Shown here piece by piece: positions 18,316 to 26,812 of a stretch of 64,000 bases of DNA; within the stretch, counting starts at the first letter, position 1; every line of letters begins with the position of its first letter. The translations under genes and the position numbers were made by a program. Under the pieces are notes generated by a model. The model searched no databases and was not told the DNA's origin. It worked only from the letters and a program-made list of their open reading frames with translations. The DNA lies in contig JAJECT010000009.1 of NCBI GenBank assembly GCA_022821845.1, forward strand, positions 30,275 through 94,274. The letters are read 5' to 3'. The DNA comes from Rhodothermales bacterium (GTDB lineage: Bacteria; Bacteroidota; Rhodothermia; Rhodothermales; VXPQ01).

Positions 18316-19572
18316 TTAACGAAATCGGATGGCGCGAATGGCTTCGATGCGGGACGCCGCGCGCGCCGGCGCGTACGCCGCCCCTGCGCACAGCGCGATG
18401 GCGAGCGCGCCGGCGATCAGAAAGTCGAAAACATGCAGCGCCACGGGAGCCGTCGTCAGGTAGTACGCCTCTTCCGGCAACGAAACGAGGCCGTATTTGT
18501 CCTGCAGCAGCACCAGAATCAGGGCAAGGCCCTCCCCTGCGGCGACGCCCGCCGCGCCAATCAGCAGGCCGGACCATACGAATTGTTTTCGGATGGACCG
18601 CATCGACGCGCCCATGCTTTTGAGTACGCCAATTTCCCGCGTTTTTTCAAGCACGGTCATCAGCAGCGTCCCGACGATGTTGAACGCCGCCACAATCACG
18701 ATAATGCTGATTACGACGGGGATAATGCTTCGTTGCAAGTTAATCCAGGCGAAAAGGCCGCCGTATACGTCATAGATGCTGCGCGCCATGAGGGGAAATT
18801 CCAGGCGGTTTTCTATCCTTGCGGCGGCTTCGCGCGCCTGGTCCGGCTCGGCAAGCGTGACGTCGAAGCGGGTGGCCTGGTCCGGCCCGTAGGCAAGCAG
18901 TGCCCGCGCGGCGGCGAGGGACGTAAAGACGTACAGCGCATCGAAATGGGCCAGGGACGTTTCGTAGACGCCTGCGACACGGAAGGTTTTTGCCCGAGGC
19001 ATGGGCAGGCCCGCAATGGAAGGCGTGGTTTCCGCGGGCGCGTCGCGCATGGAAAACGACGTAACCGTATCCCCCGTCCGCACCTGAAGCAAATCGGCCA
19101 GCTCCTTGCCGACGACAAGGCCTGCGCGCCCGGCGCTGTCCGGCGTCGTATCGAAAGCGCCTTCCGTCATTTGCCCCAGAAACCAGGCAGGCGGCGCGGC
19201 CGTCCCCCGGATTGCTACGCCCTCGATATGTTCGCGGGATTTGCGAAGCAGCGCAAATTCCTGCACAACCACGGCGGCGTCCGCGACGCCGTCCATGGAG
19301 GCCAGCGTATCCCGGATCGTCGACGACCGGTCGATGGGCGCGTCCCGGAAGGTTTCCACTTGCACATGCGCGCCGAATCCGGTGATCTTGGCTTCGATTT
19401 CCTGGCCGAATCCGCGCACGACCGAAAGCGCCAGCAGCAACGCCGCCGTGCCGAGGGCCACCCCCGCTACGGCGATCCAGGCGATAAACCGGACAAAACG
19501 GCTCCCCTCCTCTTGTCCGCGGACGGACCGGAGATAGCGCATCGCCATGAAACGTTCGAAACGGGAAGGCAT
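18316..19572 (-). CDS. FtsX-family ABC permease, LolC/LolE type
   Basis: A 418-residue inner-membrane permease of the lipoprotein-releasing (LolC/E) or related FtsX group. The start FERFMAMRYLRSVRGQEEG is typical; a first membrane segment lies at about 27-51, a large periplasmic domain at about 52-270, and three more segments at about 275-300, 325-350 and 380-405 with KTREIGVLKSMGAS between them. It would work with a LolD-type ATPase, which is not nearby. A copy of the GTATCCTTA element ends 40 nt upstream. Whether the substrate is outer-membrane lipoproteins is inferred from the family. Confidence 0.88.
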   Translation of the reverse strand: MPSRFERFMAMRYLRSVRGQEEGSRFVRFIAWIAVAGVALGTAALLLALSVVRGFGQEIEAKITGFGAHVQVETFRDAPIDRSSTIRDTLASMDGVADAAVVVQEFALLRKSREHIEGVAIRGTAAPPAWFLGQMTEGAFDTTPDSAGRAGLVVGKELADLLQVRTGDTVTSFSMRDAPAETTPSIAGLPMPRAKTFRVAGVYETSLAHFDALYVFTSLAAARALLAYGPDQATRFDVTLAEPDQAREAAARIENRLEFPLMARSIYDVYGGLFAWINLQRSIIPVVISIIVIVAAFNIVGTLLMTVLEKTREIGVLKSMGASMRSIRKQFVWSGLLIGAAGVAAGEGLALILVLLQDKYGLVSLPEEAYYLTTAPVALHVFDFLIAGALAIALCAGAAYAPARAASRIEAIRAIRFR

Positions 19573-20044
19573 AGCGCGGGCGGCGGACTACGATGGCAAA
19601 GGATCGGGAGCGTTAAGGATACTCTGATTAAATCCGCGAAGCTCAGAGGCTGCGAGGGGTGCGCTGGCAAGGAATGACGAAGCGATGTGGCAGGCCCCAC
19701 ATAATGAGGAATGACACAGCCAGCGTGCTCCTCGCAGCCTCCCGAAGGGCGCGTCACGGACGCAACGTGCCGAATCTACTGTATTTTCTGCTGATTTCAA
19801 TGGTCCGGGCATGACGGTCTTTGCGGGCAATAGTGACGCGCTGAGCGAAGCGGCTTTGATCAGAGTATCCTTTGATACCCGTCGGGGCGCCTGCCGGTTC
19901 TCAAGATGTTTCGGCTTGCTTTTTCGCAGAAAATCGAAAATCGGACCCGCCGCGCGCAAAACCTGCGGGCCGCCTGCGGGTATGCTATCCGCGAGACAAA
20001 TCGCTGCGCCCCCTTTTGCATCCTGTATATGGAGGCTCTCTGTC
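19573..20044. other. Repeat-rich divergent spacer before pruA
   Basis: These 472 nt between the divergent permease and pruA hold no credible gene, although an open frame extends upstream from pruA from 19811. They contain a 255-bp composite element (19613-19877, described separately) and a further ~165 nt of unremarkable sequence with no recognised promoter. Confidence 0.7.
19613..19877. repeat. MITE-like composite element with inverted ends and nested hairpins
   Basis: Outer ends 19613-19646 and 19841-19877 are imperfect inverted repeats sharing GGATACTCTGAT and CTCAG. Inside, arms 19647-19668 and 19719-19740 (AGGCTGCGAGG... / ...CCTCGCAGCCT) pair over 22 nt with three mismatches. Within that loop ATGTGG (19685-19690) pairs with CCACAT (19697-19702), and GGAATGAC occurs twice (19671, 19708). 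There is no coding capacity. The ends are the same sequence family as the single elements near 13255 and 34010, so they might provide promoters for both flanking genes. Confidence 0.7.
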
Positions 20045-21670
20045 ATGCATACGAATCTGCCGGAAATTCCATTACCCCAAAACGAGCCTGTGCTCGAGTA
20101 CGCGCCCGGCTCCGCGGAGCGTCGGCGCCTTGGGGAGAAACTGGCCGCGCTCCGGGGCGAAACGATAGAAATTCCCGCGATGATTGGCGGACGCGCCGTG
20201 CGCACGGGCAAAACCGTAGAAATCCGGGCGCCCCACGACCATCGGGCGCTGCTTGCCGTTGCGCATTGTTGCGGCCCGGACGAGGTGGAGGAAGCCATAC
20301 GTTGCGCGCTCGTGGCGCGGCGGGAATGGATGCGGACGCCCTGGGCGGAGCGTCTCGGCGTCTTCCGAAAAGCCGCCGACCTGCTTTCCGGCCCCTGGCG
20401 GGATACGCTGAACGCCGCCACCATGCTGGGGCAGAGCAAAAACGCGTTTCAGGCGGAAATCGACGCGGCCTGCGAAACGATCGACTTCTGGCGATTCAAT
20501 GCGGCGTACGCGGAGCGCATCGTAGCCGATCAGCCGCTTTCTTCGGAAGGCGTCCGAAACCGTATGGAATACCGGGCGCTCGAGGGATTCGTGGCGGCGA
20601 TCACCCCGTTCAATTTTACGGCGATTCAGGCGAACCTGGCGACGGCCCCCGTCCTGATGGGCAATGTGGTCCTGTGGAAGCCGGCCACGACCGCCCTCCT
20701 GTCGGCCTGGCATACGTATCGCCTGCTGGAGGAAGCGGGGTTGCCGCCGGGCGTCGTGAACTTGCTCCCCGGCGATGGTCCGGAGGCGGGCGCGCCCATG
20801 CTGGCCTCCGAGCATCTGGCCGGACTGCATTTTACCGGCTCCACGAAGACGTTTCAGCATATGTGGCGCGCGATCGGCGAGCGCATCCACCGATACCGCG
20901 CCTACCCGCGCATCGTGGGGGAAACCGGAGGCAAGGATTTCATTATTGCACATCCTTCCGCCTCTCCCCTTGCCGTGGCCACGGCCATCGTGCGCGGCGG
21001 GTTCGAATACCAGGGGCAGAAATGTTCTGCGGCGTCGCGCGTCTACCTGCCCGCCTCGCGCTGGCCCGCCATCAGGCAGGCCTTGACGGAGCAACTGGGC
21101 GAAGTCAAGACGGGGCCGGTCGAGGACTTCGGAAATTTCGTGAATGCGGTAATTGACCGGGCGGCGTTTCGGCGCATTGCGGGCTATATCGACCGGGCGC
21201 TCGCCCACCCGGATGCAGACCTGGTGCATGGCGGGACGTACGCCGACGAAGAGGGGTATTTTATTGCTCCGTCCGTCTTTCAGGTCCGCGATCCCTTGCA
21301 CGAAACCATGCGGGAAGAGATATTCGGGCCACTCGTTTCGGTATTCGCGTACGAGGACGCCCGGTACGACGAGATGCTGGACCTCGTAGACAAGACCTCC
21401 CCCTACGCCTTGACCGGAGCGGTGTTCGCGACGGACAGGGACGTTATTCGGAAGACCTCGGATCGGCTTCTCGACAACGCCGGAAATTTCTATATCAACG
21501 ACAAGCCGACCGGGGCCGTGGTTGGCCAGCAGCCTTTTGGCGGCGCGCGCAAGTCGGGCACCAACGACAAGGCGGGTTCGCCACTGAATCTGACGCGCTG
21601 GACGTCTTCCCGGACCATCAAGGAGAATCTGTCGCCGCCGACCCACTTTGCCTATCCCTTTATGAAGTAG
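20045..21670 (+). CDS. pruA: 1-pyrroline-5-carboxylate dehydrogenase
   Basis: A 541-residue aldehyde dehydrogenase of the ALDH4A1 kind, which oxidises glutamate semialdehyde (from proline or ornithine) to glutamate. Diagnostic stretches are ITPFNFTAIQANL (about 187-199), GETGGKDFIIAHP (general base Glu), FEYQGQKCSAASR (nucleophile Cys, about 326) and the C-terminal YINDKPTGAVVGQQPFGGAR. Length matches the 540-residue eukaryote-like monofunctional form, not PutA. I start at 20045 (MHTNLPEIPL): the frame is open 78 codons further up but runs through the repeat element. A proline dehydrogenase is not in the window. Confidence 0.94.
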   Translation: MHTNLPEIPLPQNEPVLEYAPGSAERRRLGEKLAALRGETIEIPAMIGGRAVRTGKTVEIRAPHDHRALLAVAHCCGPDEVEEAIRCALVARREWMRTPWAERLGVFRKAADLLSGPWRDTLNAATMLGQSKNAFQAEIDAACETIDFWRFNAAYAERIVADQPLSSEGVRNRMEYRALEGFVAAITPFNFTAIQANLATAPVLMGNVVLWKPATTALLSAWHTYRLLEEAGLPPGVVNLLPGDGPEAGAPMLASEHLAGLHFTGSTKTFQHMWRAIGERIHRYRAYPRIVGETGGKDFIIAHPSASPLAVATAIVRGGFEYQGQKCSAASRVYLPASRWPAIRQALTEQLGEVKTGPVEDFGNFVNAVIDRAAFRRIAGYIDRALAHPDADLVHGGTYADEEGYFIAPSVFQVRDPLHETMREEIFGPLVSVFAYEDARYDEMLDLVDKTSPYALTGAVFATDRDVIRKTSDRLLDNAGNFYINDKPTGAVVGQQPFGGARKSGTNDKAGSPLNLTRWTSSRTIKENLSPPTHFAYPFMK

Positions 21671-21820
21671 CTTGTACAGGCAGCCGAAACGCGCCGATAC
21701 GCATGCTGAAAAATGCGACCGGGCACGTTTGCAATGAACCGTTGCTGCGTCGCATTGCGCCTGCGTCTGGCGGGCAAACCCGTAACCGGAAACGATACCT
21801 CAACCCATTCGAATTGCCCA

Positions 21821-22852
21821 ATGTCTTCCCCCATACGCGTTCTTCAATACGGCGTCGGCCCGATCGGGCTGGCGTGCATTCGAACGATTCTGACCAAACA
21901 GGCTACGGGCCAGCTGGCGCTGGCGGGCGCCGTGGACGTAGATCCGGATAAGGCGGGCCGCGACGTGGCGGCGTTGCTGGGCGGCGATGCGCCCGCGACC
22001 GGCGTTACGGTGCGGGACGATGCGGAAGCGGCGCTGGCCGAGATCGCGCCCGACGTCGTGCTGCATACCACGTCGTCTTTTCTGGACCGGATGCATGGAC
22101 AGCTCGAAGAGTGCATTCGGGCCGGCGCGCCGGTGGTTTCCTCTACGGAAGAACTGGCTTTTCCGTACGACCGGCATCCCGAAATCACCCGCCGCCTGCA
22201 CGAGGAAGCCGTGGCGCAGGGCGTGGCGGTCGTGGGCACGGGCGTAAACCCCGGCTACGCCATGGATACGCTGGCGCTGATGGCGACCGGCGTGTGCTGC
22301 GACGTTTCGGAGGTGCGCGTCGCGCGCGTGGTGGATGCAGGAAAGCGTCGCCGACCGCTTCAGGTCAAGGTGGGCGCCGGGCTTTCGGCGGCGGCGTTCG
22401 AGGAGAAAAAGGCGACGGGGATGTTCGGGCATATCGGGCTGCGCGAATCGCTGCTTTTCGTGGCGAAGGGACTGGGCTGGTCCCTGGACCGCGTGGACGA
22501 GCGGCTGGACCCGGTCCTGGCGGATCGGGAAATAACCACGCCCTTCGTGACTGTCGAGGCGGGACGCGTGGCGGGGATCCATCACGCCATCGCGGGCTAC
22601 GCGAAGGAGCGTCCTGTGCTTTCCCTGGACTTGAAAATGTTCGTCGGGGCCGAAAATCCGCGCGACGTCGTACGGGTAACGGGCGATCCGCCGGTCGATC
22701 TGGAGATTCGCGGGGGCATATTCGGGGATACGGCTACGGTGGCTGCGCTGGTGAACGCGATCCCGCTGGTCCTGCATGCCTCGCCGGGCCTTAAAACCAT
22801 GATGGACCTCCCCGTCCCGCGCGCGTTTGCTTGTCTTCCTGGCGCAGGTTGA
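21821..22852 (+). CDS. COG3804-type NAD(P)H-dependent dehydrogenase (dihydrodipicolinate-reductase-like)
   Basis: A 343-residue Rossmann oxidoreductase. The nucleotide motif is VLQYGVGPIGLACIRTI (about 7-23); TTSSFLDRMHGQLEECI and VGTGVNPGYAMDTLAL (about 133-148) are typical of the family that contains 2,4-diaminopentanoate dehydrogenase and DapB-like amine dehydrogenases. The true substrate is unknown. I start at 21821 (MSSPIRV), just before the Rossmann strand; the frame extends 36 codons upstream without family character. It follows pruA by 150 nt, so a role in amino-acid (ornithine, lysine) catabolism is possible but only suggested by position. Confidence 0.82.
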   Translation: MSSPIRVLQYGVGPIGLACIRTILTKQATGQLALAGAVDVDPDKAGRDVAALLGGDAPATGVTVRDDAEAALAEIAPDVVLHTTSSFLDRMHGQLEECIRAGAPVVSSTEELAFPYDRHPEITRRLHEEAVAQGVAVVGTGVNPGYAMDTLALMATGVCCDVSEVRVARVVDAGKRRRPLQVKVGAGLSAAAFEEKKATGMFGHIGLRESLLFVAKGLGWSLDRVDERLDPVLADREITTPFVTVEAGRVAGIHHAIAGYAKERPVLSLDLKMFVGAENPRDVVRVTGDPPVDLEIRGGIFGDTATVAALVNAIPLVLHASPGLKTMMDLPVPRAFACLPGAG

Positions 22853-22891
22853 TGGTTTGGGAAAAATGCTTGCCGGGAGGCCCGCTCGCCT

Positions 22892-23533
22892 ATGAGCCAG
22901 CGCGTTGGAAGACTGCATGTACTGACGGACCTGCGTTTCCAGCAGCGTTTTCGTCCTGCGGAACTGGCCCGCCTCGCTGCGGCAGGCGGCGCCGACGCAA
23001 TCCAGTTTCGGCAGAAAACGGGGACTGCGCGCGCCATGCTGACCGAGGCAAGGCGCGTCGTGGCCGCCTGCCGGGAACGGGGCGTGCCCTGCATTGTCAA
23101 TGATCGCCTGGATATTGCGCTCGCCTGCGGCGCCGACGGCGTGCATCTCGGGCAGGACGATCTGCCTGTTCGGGACGCCCGCCGCCTGCTCGGCCCCGCC
23201 GCCACGATAGGCGGCACGGCCACGACGCTCAAAGAAGCGCTGGCGGCGCAGGACGCCGGGGCGGATTACGTGGGATTCGGTCCGGTGTTTTCCGGGGCGA
23301 GCAAGGAGCGAGCGGCTTCCGTGAAAGGGTTGGCGAATCTGGCGCGCGTTTGCGCGGCGGCGCGCATCCCGGTCCTGGCTATCGGGGGGATTTCTGTGGA
23401 TCGGATTCCCTCCGTTCTGGACGCCGGAGCGCATGGCGTGGCGGTGATGACCGGCGTGACGACCGCCGATGATCCGGCCCGCGCAGCCCGCGCCTTCCGC
23501 GAGGCATTGAACGTTTCCGGGCAAGGCGGCTAA
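22892..23533 (+). CDS. thiE: Thiamine-phosphate synthase
   Basis: A 213-residue TIM-barrel enzyme joining HMP-pyrophosphate and thiazole phosphate. Motifs: LHVLTDLRF (about 8-16), AIQFRQKTG (about 36-44), CIVNDRLDIALACGADGVHLGQDDLP (about 70-95), GGTATTLKEA and YVGFGPVFSGASK (about 128-140), AIGGIS. The lysine-for-arginine at QFRQK keeps the phosphate-binding character. It is the only thiamine gene here; its 3' end overlaps hemD on the other strand by 4 nt. Confidence 0.92.
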   Translation: MSQRVGRLHVLTDLRFQQRFRPAELARLAAAGGADAIQFRQKTGTARAMLTEARRVVAACRERGVPCIVNDRLDIALACGADGVHLGQDDLPVRDARRLLGPAATIGGTATTLKEALAAQDAGADYVGFGPVFSGASKERAASVKGLANLARVCAAARIPVLAIGGISVDRIPSVLDAGAHGVAVMTGVTTADDPARAARAFREALNVSGQGG

Positions 23534-24279
23534 TGTGCCTTGCGAACGGCTTGGGCAAGGGCTTCCGGAGCGGGCTCTTCGGCGATGGCCCGGACCGCAA
23601 GGCCCTGGGCGCGGACGGCCTCTGCCGTCGCAGCGCCGATTGCGGCGATGGCAAGCCCCTTGAGGGATAATCCGGGAGACTGAAGCAGGGCTTCCAGGCC
23701 GGAAGGACTGAAAAACACGACCCAGTCCGGTTTTTTATGGCCGGGCCATGCGCGCAGCGTACGCAAACGGGTGCGATAAACCACGATTTCTTCCGTGGCG
23801 ATCCCCCCCTCGCGCAAGATTGCGGGCAAGGTCTCTCGCCTGCGATCCCCGCACAAAAAAAGCAACGGGCCGCCCACGGCTTGTTTCAGGATATACCTTG
23901 CCAGCTGCTCCGCCGATCCACTCGCCTCCCCTTCCGGTTCGCATCCGAGCGAACGCAGGGCGGCGGCGGTGCGCGGGCCTACCGCAAACACTTTTTTCGC
24001 GCGCCATGCGTTGCCTTCCGCCGGGTTTGCGGCGACAGCCTTGCCGAAGGCCGCTACCGCGCGCGAACTGGTGAATATCCACCCCGCGTACCGGTCTGGA
24101 GGATTTGCAAGGCGGCGCAACGTTTCCGGGGCTTCGTACTCGAAATCCAGCGCCGGGCGCGTAGCGACCTCGAAACCGGCGGCCCGGAGCGCCGCTTCCC
24201 AGGGACAGGATGCGTCCTGGCCAGACGGGTTGTCCGCGGAGGCATCCCCGGAGCGCAGCAAAAGCACCCTGCTTTTCAT
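23530..24279 (-). CDS. hemD: Uroporphyrinogen-III synthase
   Basis: A 249-residue HemD that closes and inverts ring D of hydroxymethylbilane. The family is weakly conserved; supporting features are the two-domain pattern, WIFTSSRAVAAFGKAV (about 75-90), VFAVGPRTAAALRSLG (about 103-118), TEEIVVYRTRLRT (about 166-178), VVFFSPSGLEALL (about 190-202) and IAAIGAATAEAVRAQGL (about 213-229). The start at 24279 (MKSRVLLLR) overlaps the hemC stop by ATGA; the longer frame upstream is a shadow of hemC. It is the last gene of hemA-hemC-hemD. Confidence 0.9.
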   Translation of the reverse strand: MKSRVLLLRSGDASADNPSGQDASCPWEAALRAAGFEVATRPALDFEYEAPETLRRLANPPDRYAGWIFTSSRAVAAFGKAVAANPAEGNAWRAKKVFAVGPRTAAALRSLGCEPEGEASGSAEQLARYILKQAVGGPLLFLCGDRRRETLPAILREGGIATEEIVVYRTRLRTLRAWPGHKKPDWVVFFSPSGLEALLQSPGLSLKGLAIAAIGAATAEAVRAQGLAVRAIAEEPAPEALAQAVRKAH

Positions 24280-25244
24280 GGCCCCGGAGCGCGCAGCGCT
24301 TGCAGGATTTCCCCGCCCCCCTGCGCAAGCAACTCGGCGGCCAACTCGGCGCCCAGGGTTTGGCTTTCGGTGGCGGGCCCTGTCCGTTGTCCCCGGCATA
24401 CTTGCTTGCCGTCCAGCGAAGCGATACACCCGTCCAGAACCAGCCGCCCTTCCCGAAGGCGGCCCCATGCGCCCACGGGCACGGAGCATCCTCCGCGCAA
24501 CGCGCGCAGGAAACTTCTTTCCGCCAGCACGGCGGACGCCGCGCGCGCATCGTGCACCGTTTCCTGGAGCAGCGAACGGAGCGGTTCGTTCCGCTCCCTG
24601 CAAACGATTCCAAGGGCTCCCTGGCCGGGCGCGGGTAGCATAATATCTTTCGGGATGCGCTCTGTAATGCACGCTTCCATATCCAGCCGCTTGAGTCCGG
24701 CGGCGGCCAGCACGAGGCCGGTCCAGGCGCCCTCCGCCAGTTTGCGCAGCCGGGTGCCCACGTTGCCGCGCACCGGTTCAATGCGCAAATCGGGTCGCCA
24801 GGCCAGCAGCTGGGCTTGCCTCCGGGGAGAGGACGTCGCCAGCGCAGCCCCTTCAGACAGGTCCGCGAACCCTCCCGAATACGCTGGATGGCCCACGAAC
24901 GCGTCCGACGGGTCTTCTCGCCCGCTGATCGCTCCGACGACCAGGCCTTGCGGGGTTTCTGTCGGCCAGTCTTTCAGCGAATGCACCGCCAGATCGATCG
25001 CGCCGCTGAGCAGCGCCTCGTCCAGTTCCTTCGTAAATAGCGCCTGACTGTTTATGTTGGCGAGCGGCTTGTCGAGGATGCGGTCGCCCGTCGTCGTGAT
25101 TTCGCATAATTCCGCGAGATGTCCTTTCGCGGCCAGTCGATCCCGCACCATGGCGGCCTGCCGCCGCGCAAGGGGGCTGGCCCTTGTTCCGATCTTCAGC
25201 GAAGCGGCATGGCGAACAGGCGGGGCCGCGCGGTCAGAAAGCAT
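24276..25244 (-). CDS. hemC: Porphobilinogen deaminase (hydroxymethylbilane synthase)
   Basis: A 322-residue HemC that polymerises four porphobilinogens. SLKIGTRASPLARRQA (about 14-29) opens the family; LATSSPRRQAQLLAWRPDL and EPVRGNVGTRLRKL (about 133-165) form the substrate site; LRALRGGCSVPVGAWG carries the cysteine (about 253) that binds the dipyrromethane cofactor. The start at 25244 overlaps the hemA stop by 11 nt; the frame is open for 74 more codons inside hemA, but without similarity. It is coupled to hemD through an ATGA. Confidence 0.95.
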   Translation of the reverse strand: MLSDRAAPPVRHAASLKIGTRASPLARRQAAMVRDRLAAKGHLAELCEITTTGDRILDKPLANINSQALFTKELDEALLSGAIDLAVHSLKDWPTETPQGLVVGAISGREDPSDAFVGHPAYSGGFADLSEGAALATSSPRRQAQLLAWRPDLRIEPVRGNVGTRLRKLAEGAWTGLVLAAAGLKRLDMEACITERIPKDIMLPAPGQGALGIVCRERNEPLRSLLQETVHDARAASAVLAERSFLRALRGGCSVPVGAWGRLREGRLVLDGCIASLDGKQVCRGQRTGPATESQTLGAELAAELLAQGGGEILQALRAPGP

Positions 25245-26676
25245 GACGGACGGTATCCGAATCCCGGGAAGGCATTCGCAACACATCGCCTGCGCGGCGT
25301 TCCATATCCTCCATCGGACAGTCCGCAGGCAGCGCGTCTGCCGGGCGCGCGGCGGGGTTTTCGGCGTCCGGGCGGGACGGGTTCTCTGCTGCCGGGGCCT
25401 CTTCTTCGTCGCAATCCTCCCGCAGGAAAAGGTGCTGAAGCAAACGCACCCCATGAGAGAAATCAATACGTTCGGGATCGACGCTTTTCAGGCGAACCAC
25501 CGGCACGGCCAGCAATTTCTGCACGATCGAGCGGGTGAGCTGGTCCAGTTGCTCCTGACCGTCTTCAGAGAAGCGCTGGCGATACTTGTCTACTTCCTGC
25601 GCTCGAATGGCTTCGAACGTTTTCGCAATAGCCTGAATAGCCGGTTGCAGCGATTGATGCAGGAATACCCAGGAGACATATTCGGCGATCATCTCGTCCA
25701 CGATTTCGCCCGCCTTGTCCAGCGAAGCCTGGAGCGCGTCCTGCGTTCTTGTTTCGGCTTTGCCGAGCTGGTCTATGGTCACGAGTTCGACCCGGGGCAG
25801 CGCGCCAATCGCTTCGTCCACGCCGCGCGGCACGGAAATATCGACGAGCAAGCGCGCCGCGCCGCTCGTTTCCATCGCAAACGCTTCCCGGCGCAGCACG
25901 GGGTTCGGCGCCGAGGTAGCCACGATCACGGCGTCCGCCTGCGCGGCAGCGGCGTGACGGTCTTTCCAGGGGACATGGTTCGCCCGATACCGTTCGGCTG
26001 CATTGCGCGCGCGTTCCTCCGTCCGGTTCGTAAACGAAAGCCGCGCTATCCCCAGCATCTGCAACGCTTCCGCCGTTTCCTGTCCGATCTGCCCCGCGCC
26101 GACAACCAGTACGCCCGCCGAGGCAGGGGTTTCCTTGCGGTTTTCGCCCTGCGTCCGGGTTATCCGGGACCGGATAACTTCCGCCGCCCGCATCGGCACA
26201 GAAGCATTGTTATGCGACAGCTCCGTTTCGTTGATGACCCGCTTGGCGGCGCGGAAGGCCGTGTGCAAGAGGCGGTGCATGGTCGTCTCGACGCGCTCCT
26301 CTTCTACCGCGACGGCGTACGCCTTCTTGAGCTGGAAATAAATATGCACATCGCCCGGCACCATGGACTTCATGCCAGCGGCCACCTCGAAAATATGCCG
26401 GATCGCGTCTTCGTCCCGATGCAAAAAGGACATATCTTGCGGCCAGGCGCGGCCTGCATGGCGCTCGAACGCTTGCTGCACGGCGCGGACGTCTTCTTCG
26501 ACTCCGTAGAGATAGGCTTCCGTACGGTTGCAGGTGGAAAGCAGGACCAGTTCGGAACCCGCGTGGAGCGCGACGCCGCCATACACGGAGCGCCCCTCTT
26601 CCCAAGACGAGGCGAAGGCTTCCCGAATCGCTACGGGAGCCTGCGAATAATTGACGCCCAATGCGTAAAATGTCAT
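25234..26676 (-). CDS. hemA: Glutamyl-tRNA reductase
   Basis: A 480-residue HemA that reduces glutamyl-tRNA to glutamate-1-semialdehyde, committing glutamate to haem. The catalytic cysteine is in LSTCNRTEAYLYG (about residue 48). The NADPH motif is VLVVGAGQIGQETAEAL (about 185-201), then SFTNRTEERARNAAE. Two oddities: the segment usually reading S-M-V-L-G-E reads SMVPGD here, and the last ~65 residues form a Glu/Ala/Pro-rich extension. The start at 26676 (MTFYALGVNYSQAPV) is chosen because family members begin there; the frame has an ATG 8 codons upstream. A clear promoter stands at 26737-26767. hemC and hemD follow. Confidence 0.93.
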   Translation of the reverse strand: MTFYALGVNYSQAPVAIREAFASSWEEGRSVYGGVALHAGSELVLLSTCNRTEAYLYGVEEDVRAVQQAFERHAGRAWPQDMSFLHRDEDAIRHIFEVAAGMKSMVPGDVHIYFQLKKAYAVAVEEERVETTMHRLLHTAFRAAKRVINETELSHNNASVPMRAAEVIRSRITRTQGENRKETPASAGVLVVGAGQIGQETAEALQMLGIARLSFTNRTEERARNAAERYRANHVPWKDRHAAAAQADAVIVATSAPNPVLRREAFAMETSGAARLLVDISVPRGVDEAIGALPRVELVTIDQLGKAETRTQDALQASLDKAGEIVDEMIAEYVSWVFLHQSLQPAIQAIAKTFEAIRAQEVDKYRQRFSEDGQEQLDQLTRSIVQKLLAVPVVRLKSVDPERIDFSHGVRLLQHLFLREDCDEEEAPAAENPSRPDAENPAARPADALPADCPMEDMERRAGDVLRMPSRDSDTVRHAF

Positions 26677-26736
26677 AACCGAAAGCAGGGCTTGCAACAA
26701 GCGTAAACAAAGAGGGCGAAAAAAGCCCTATCCTGA

Positions 26737-26767
26737 CAAAGTACGCATTTACGTCGTTTTACGCAAA
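26737..26767 (-). promoter_or_regulatory. Bacteroidota-type promoter of hemACD
   Basis: On the minus strand, TTTG (26767-26764) and TACTTTG (26743-26737) are separated by exactly 20 nt, the known Bacteroidota -33/-7 arrangement. Transcription would start near 26730, followed by a small AGGGC/GCCCT hairpin at about 26712-26728 and the hemA ATG at 26676. CGTACTTTGTCAGG is repeated base for base in the ffh promoter. Confidence 0.75.
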
Positions 26768-26812
26768 TTTTCACCGTCGCTTCGCCAAAATTCCCTATTC
26801 GCGTCGTACGCC

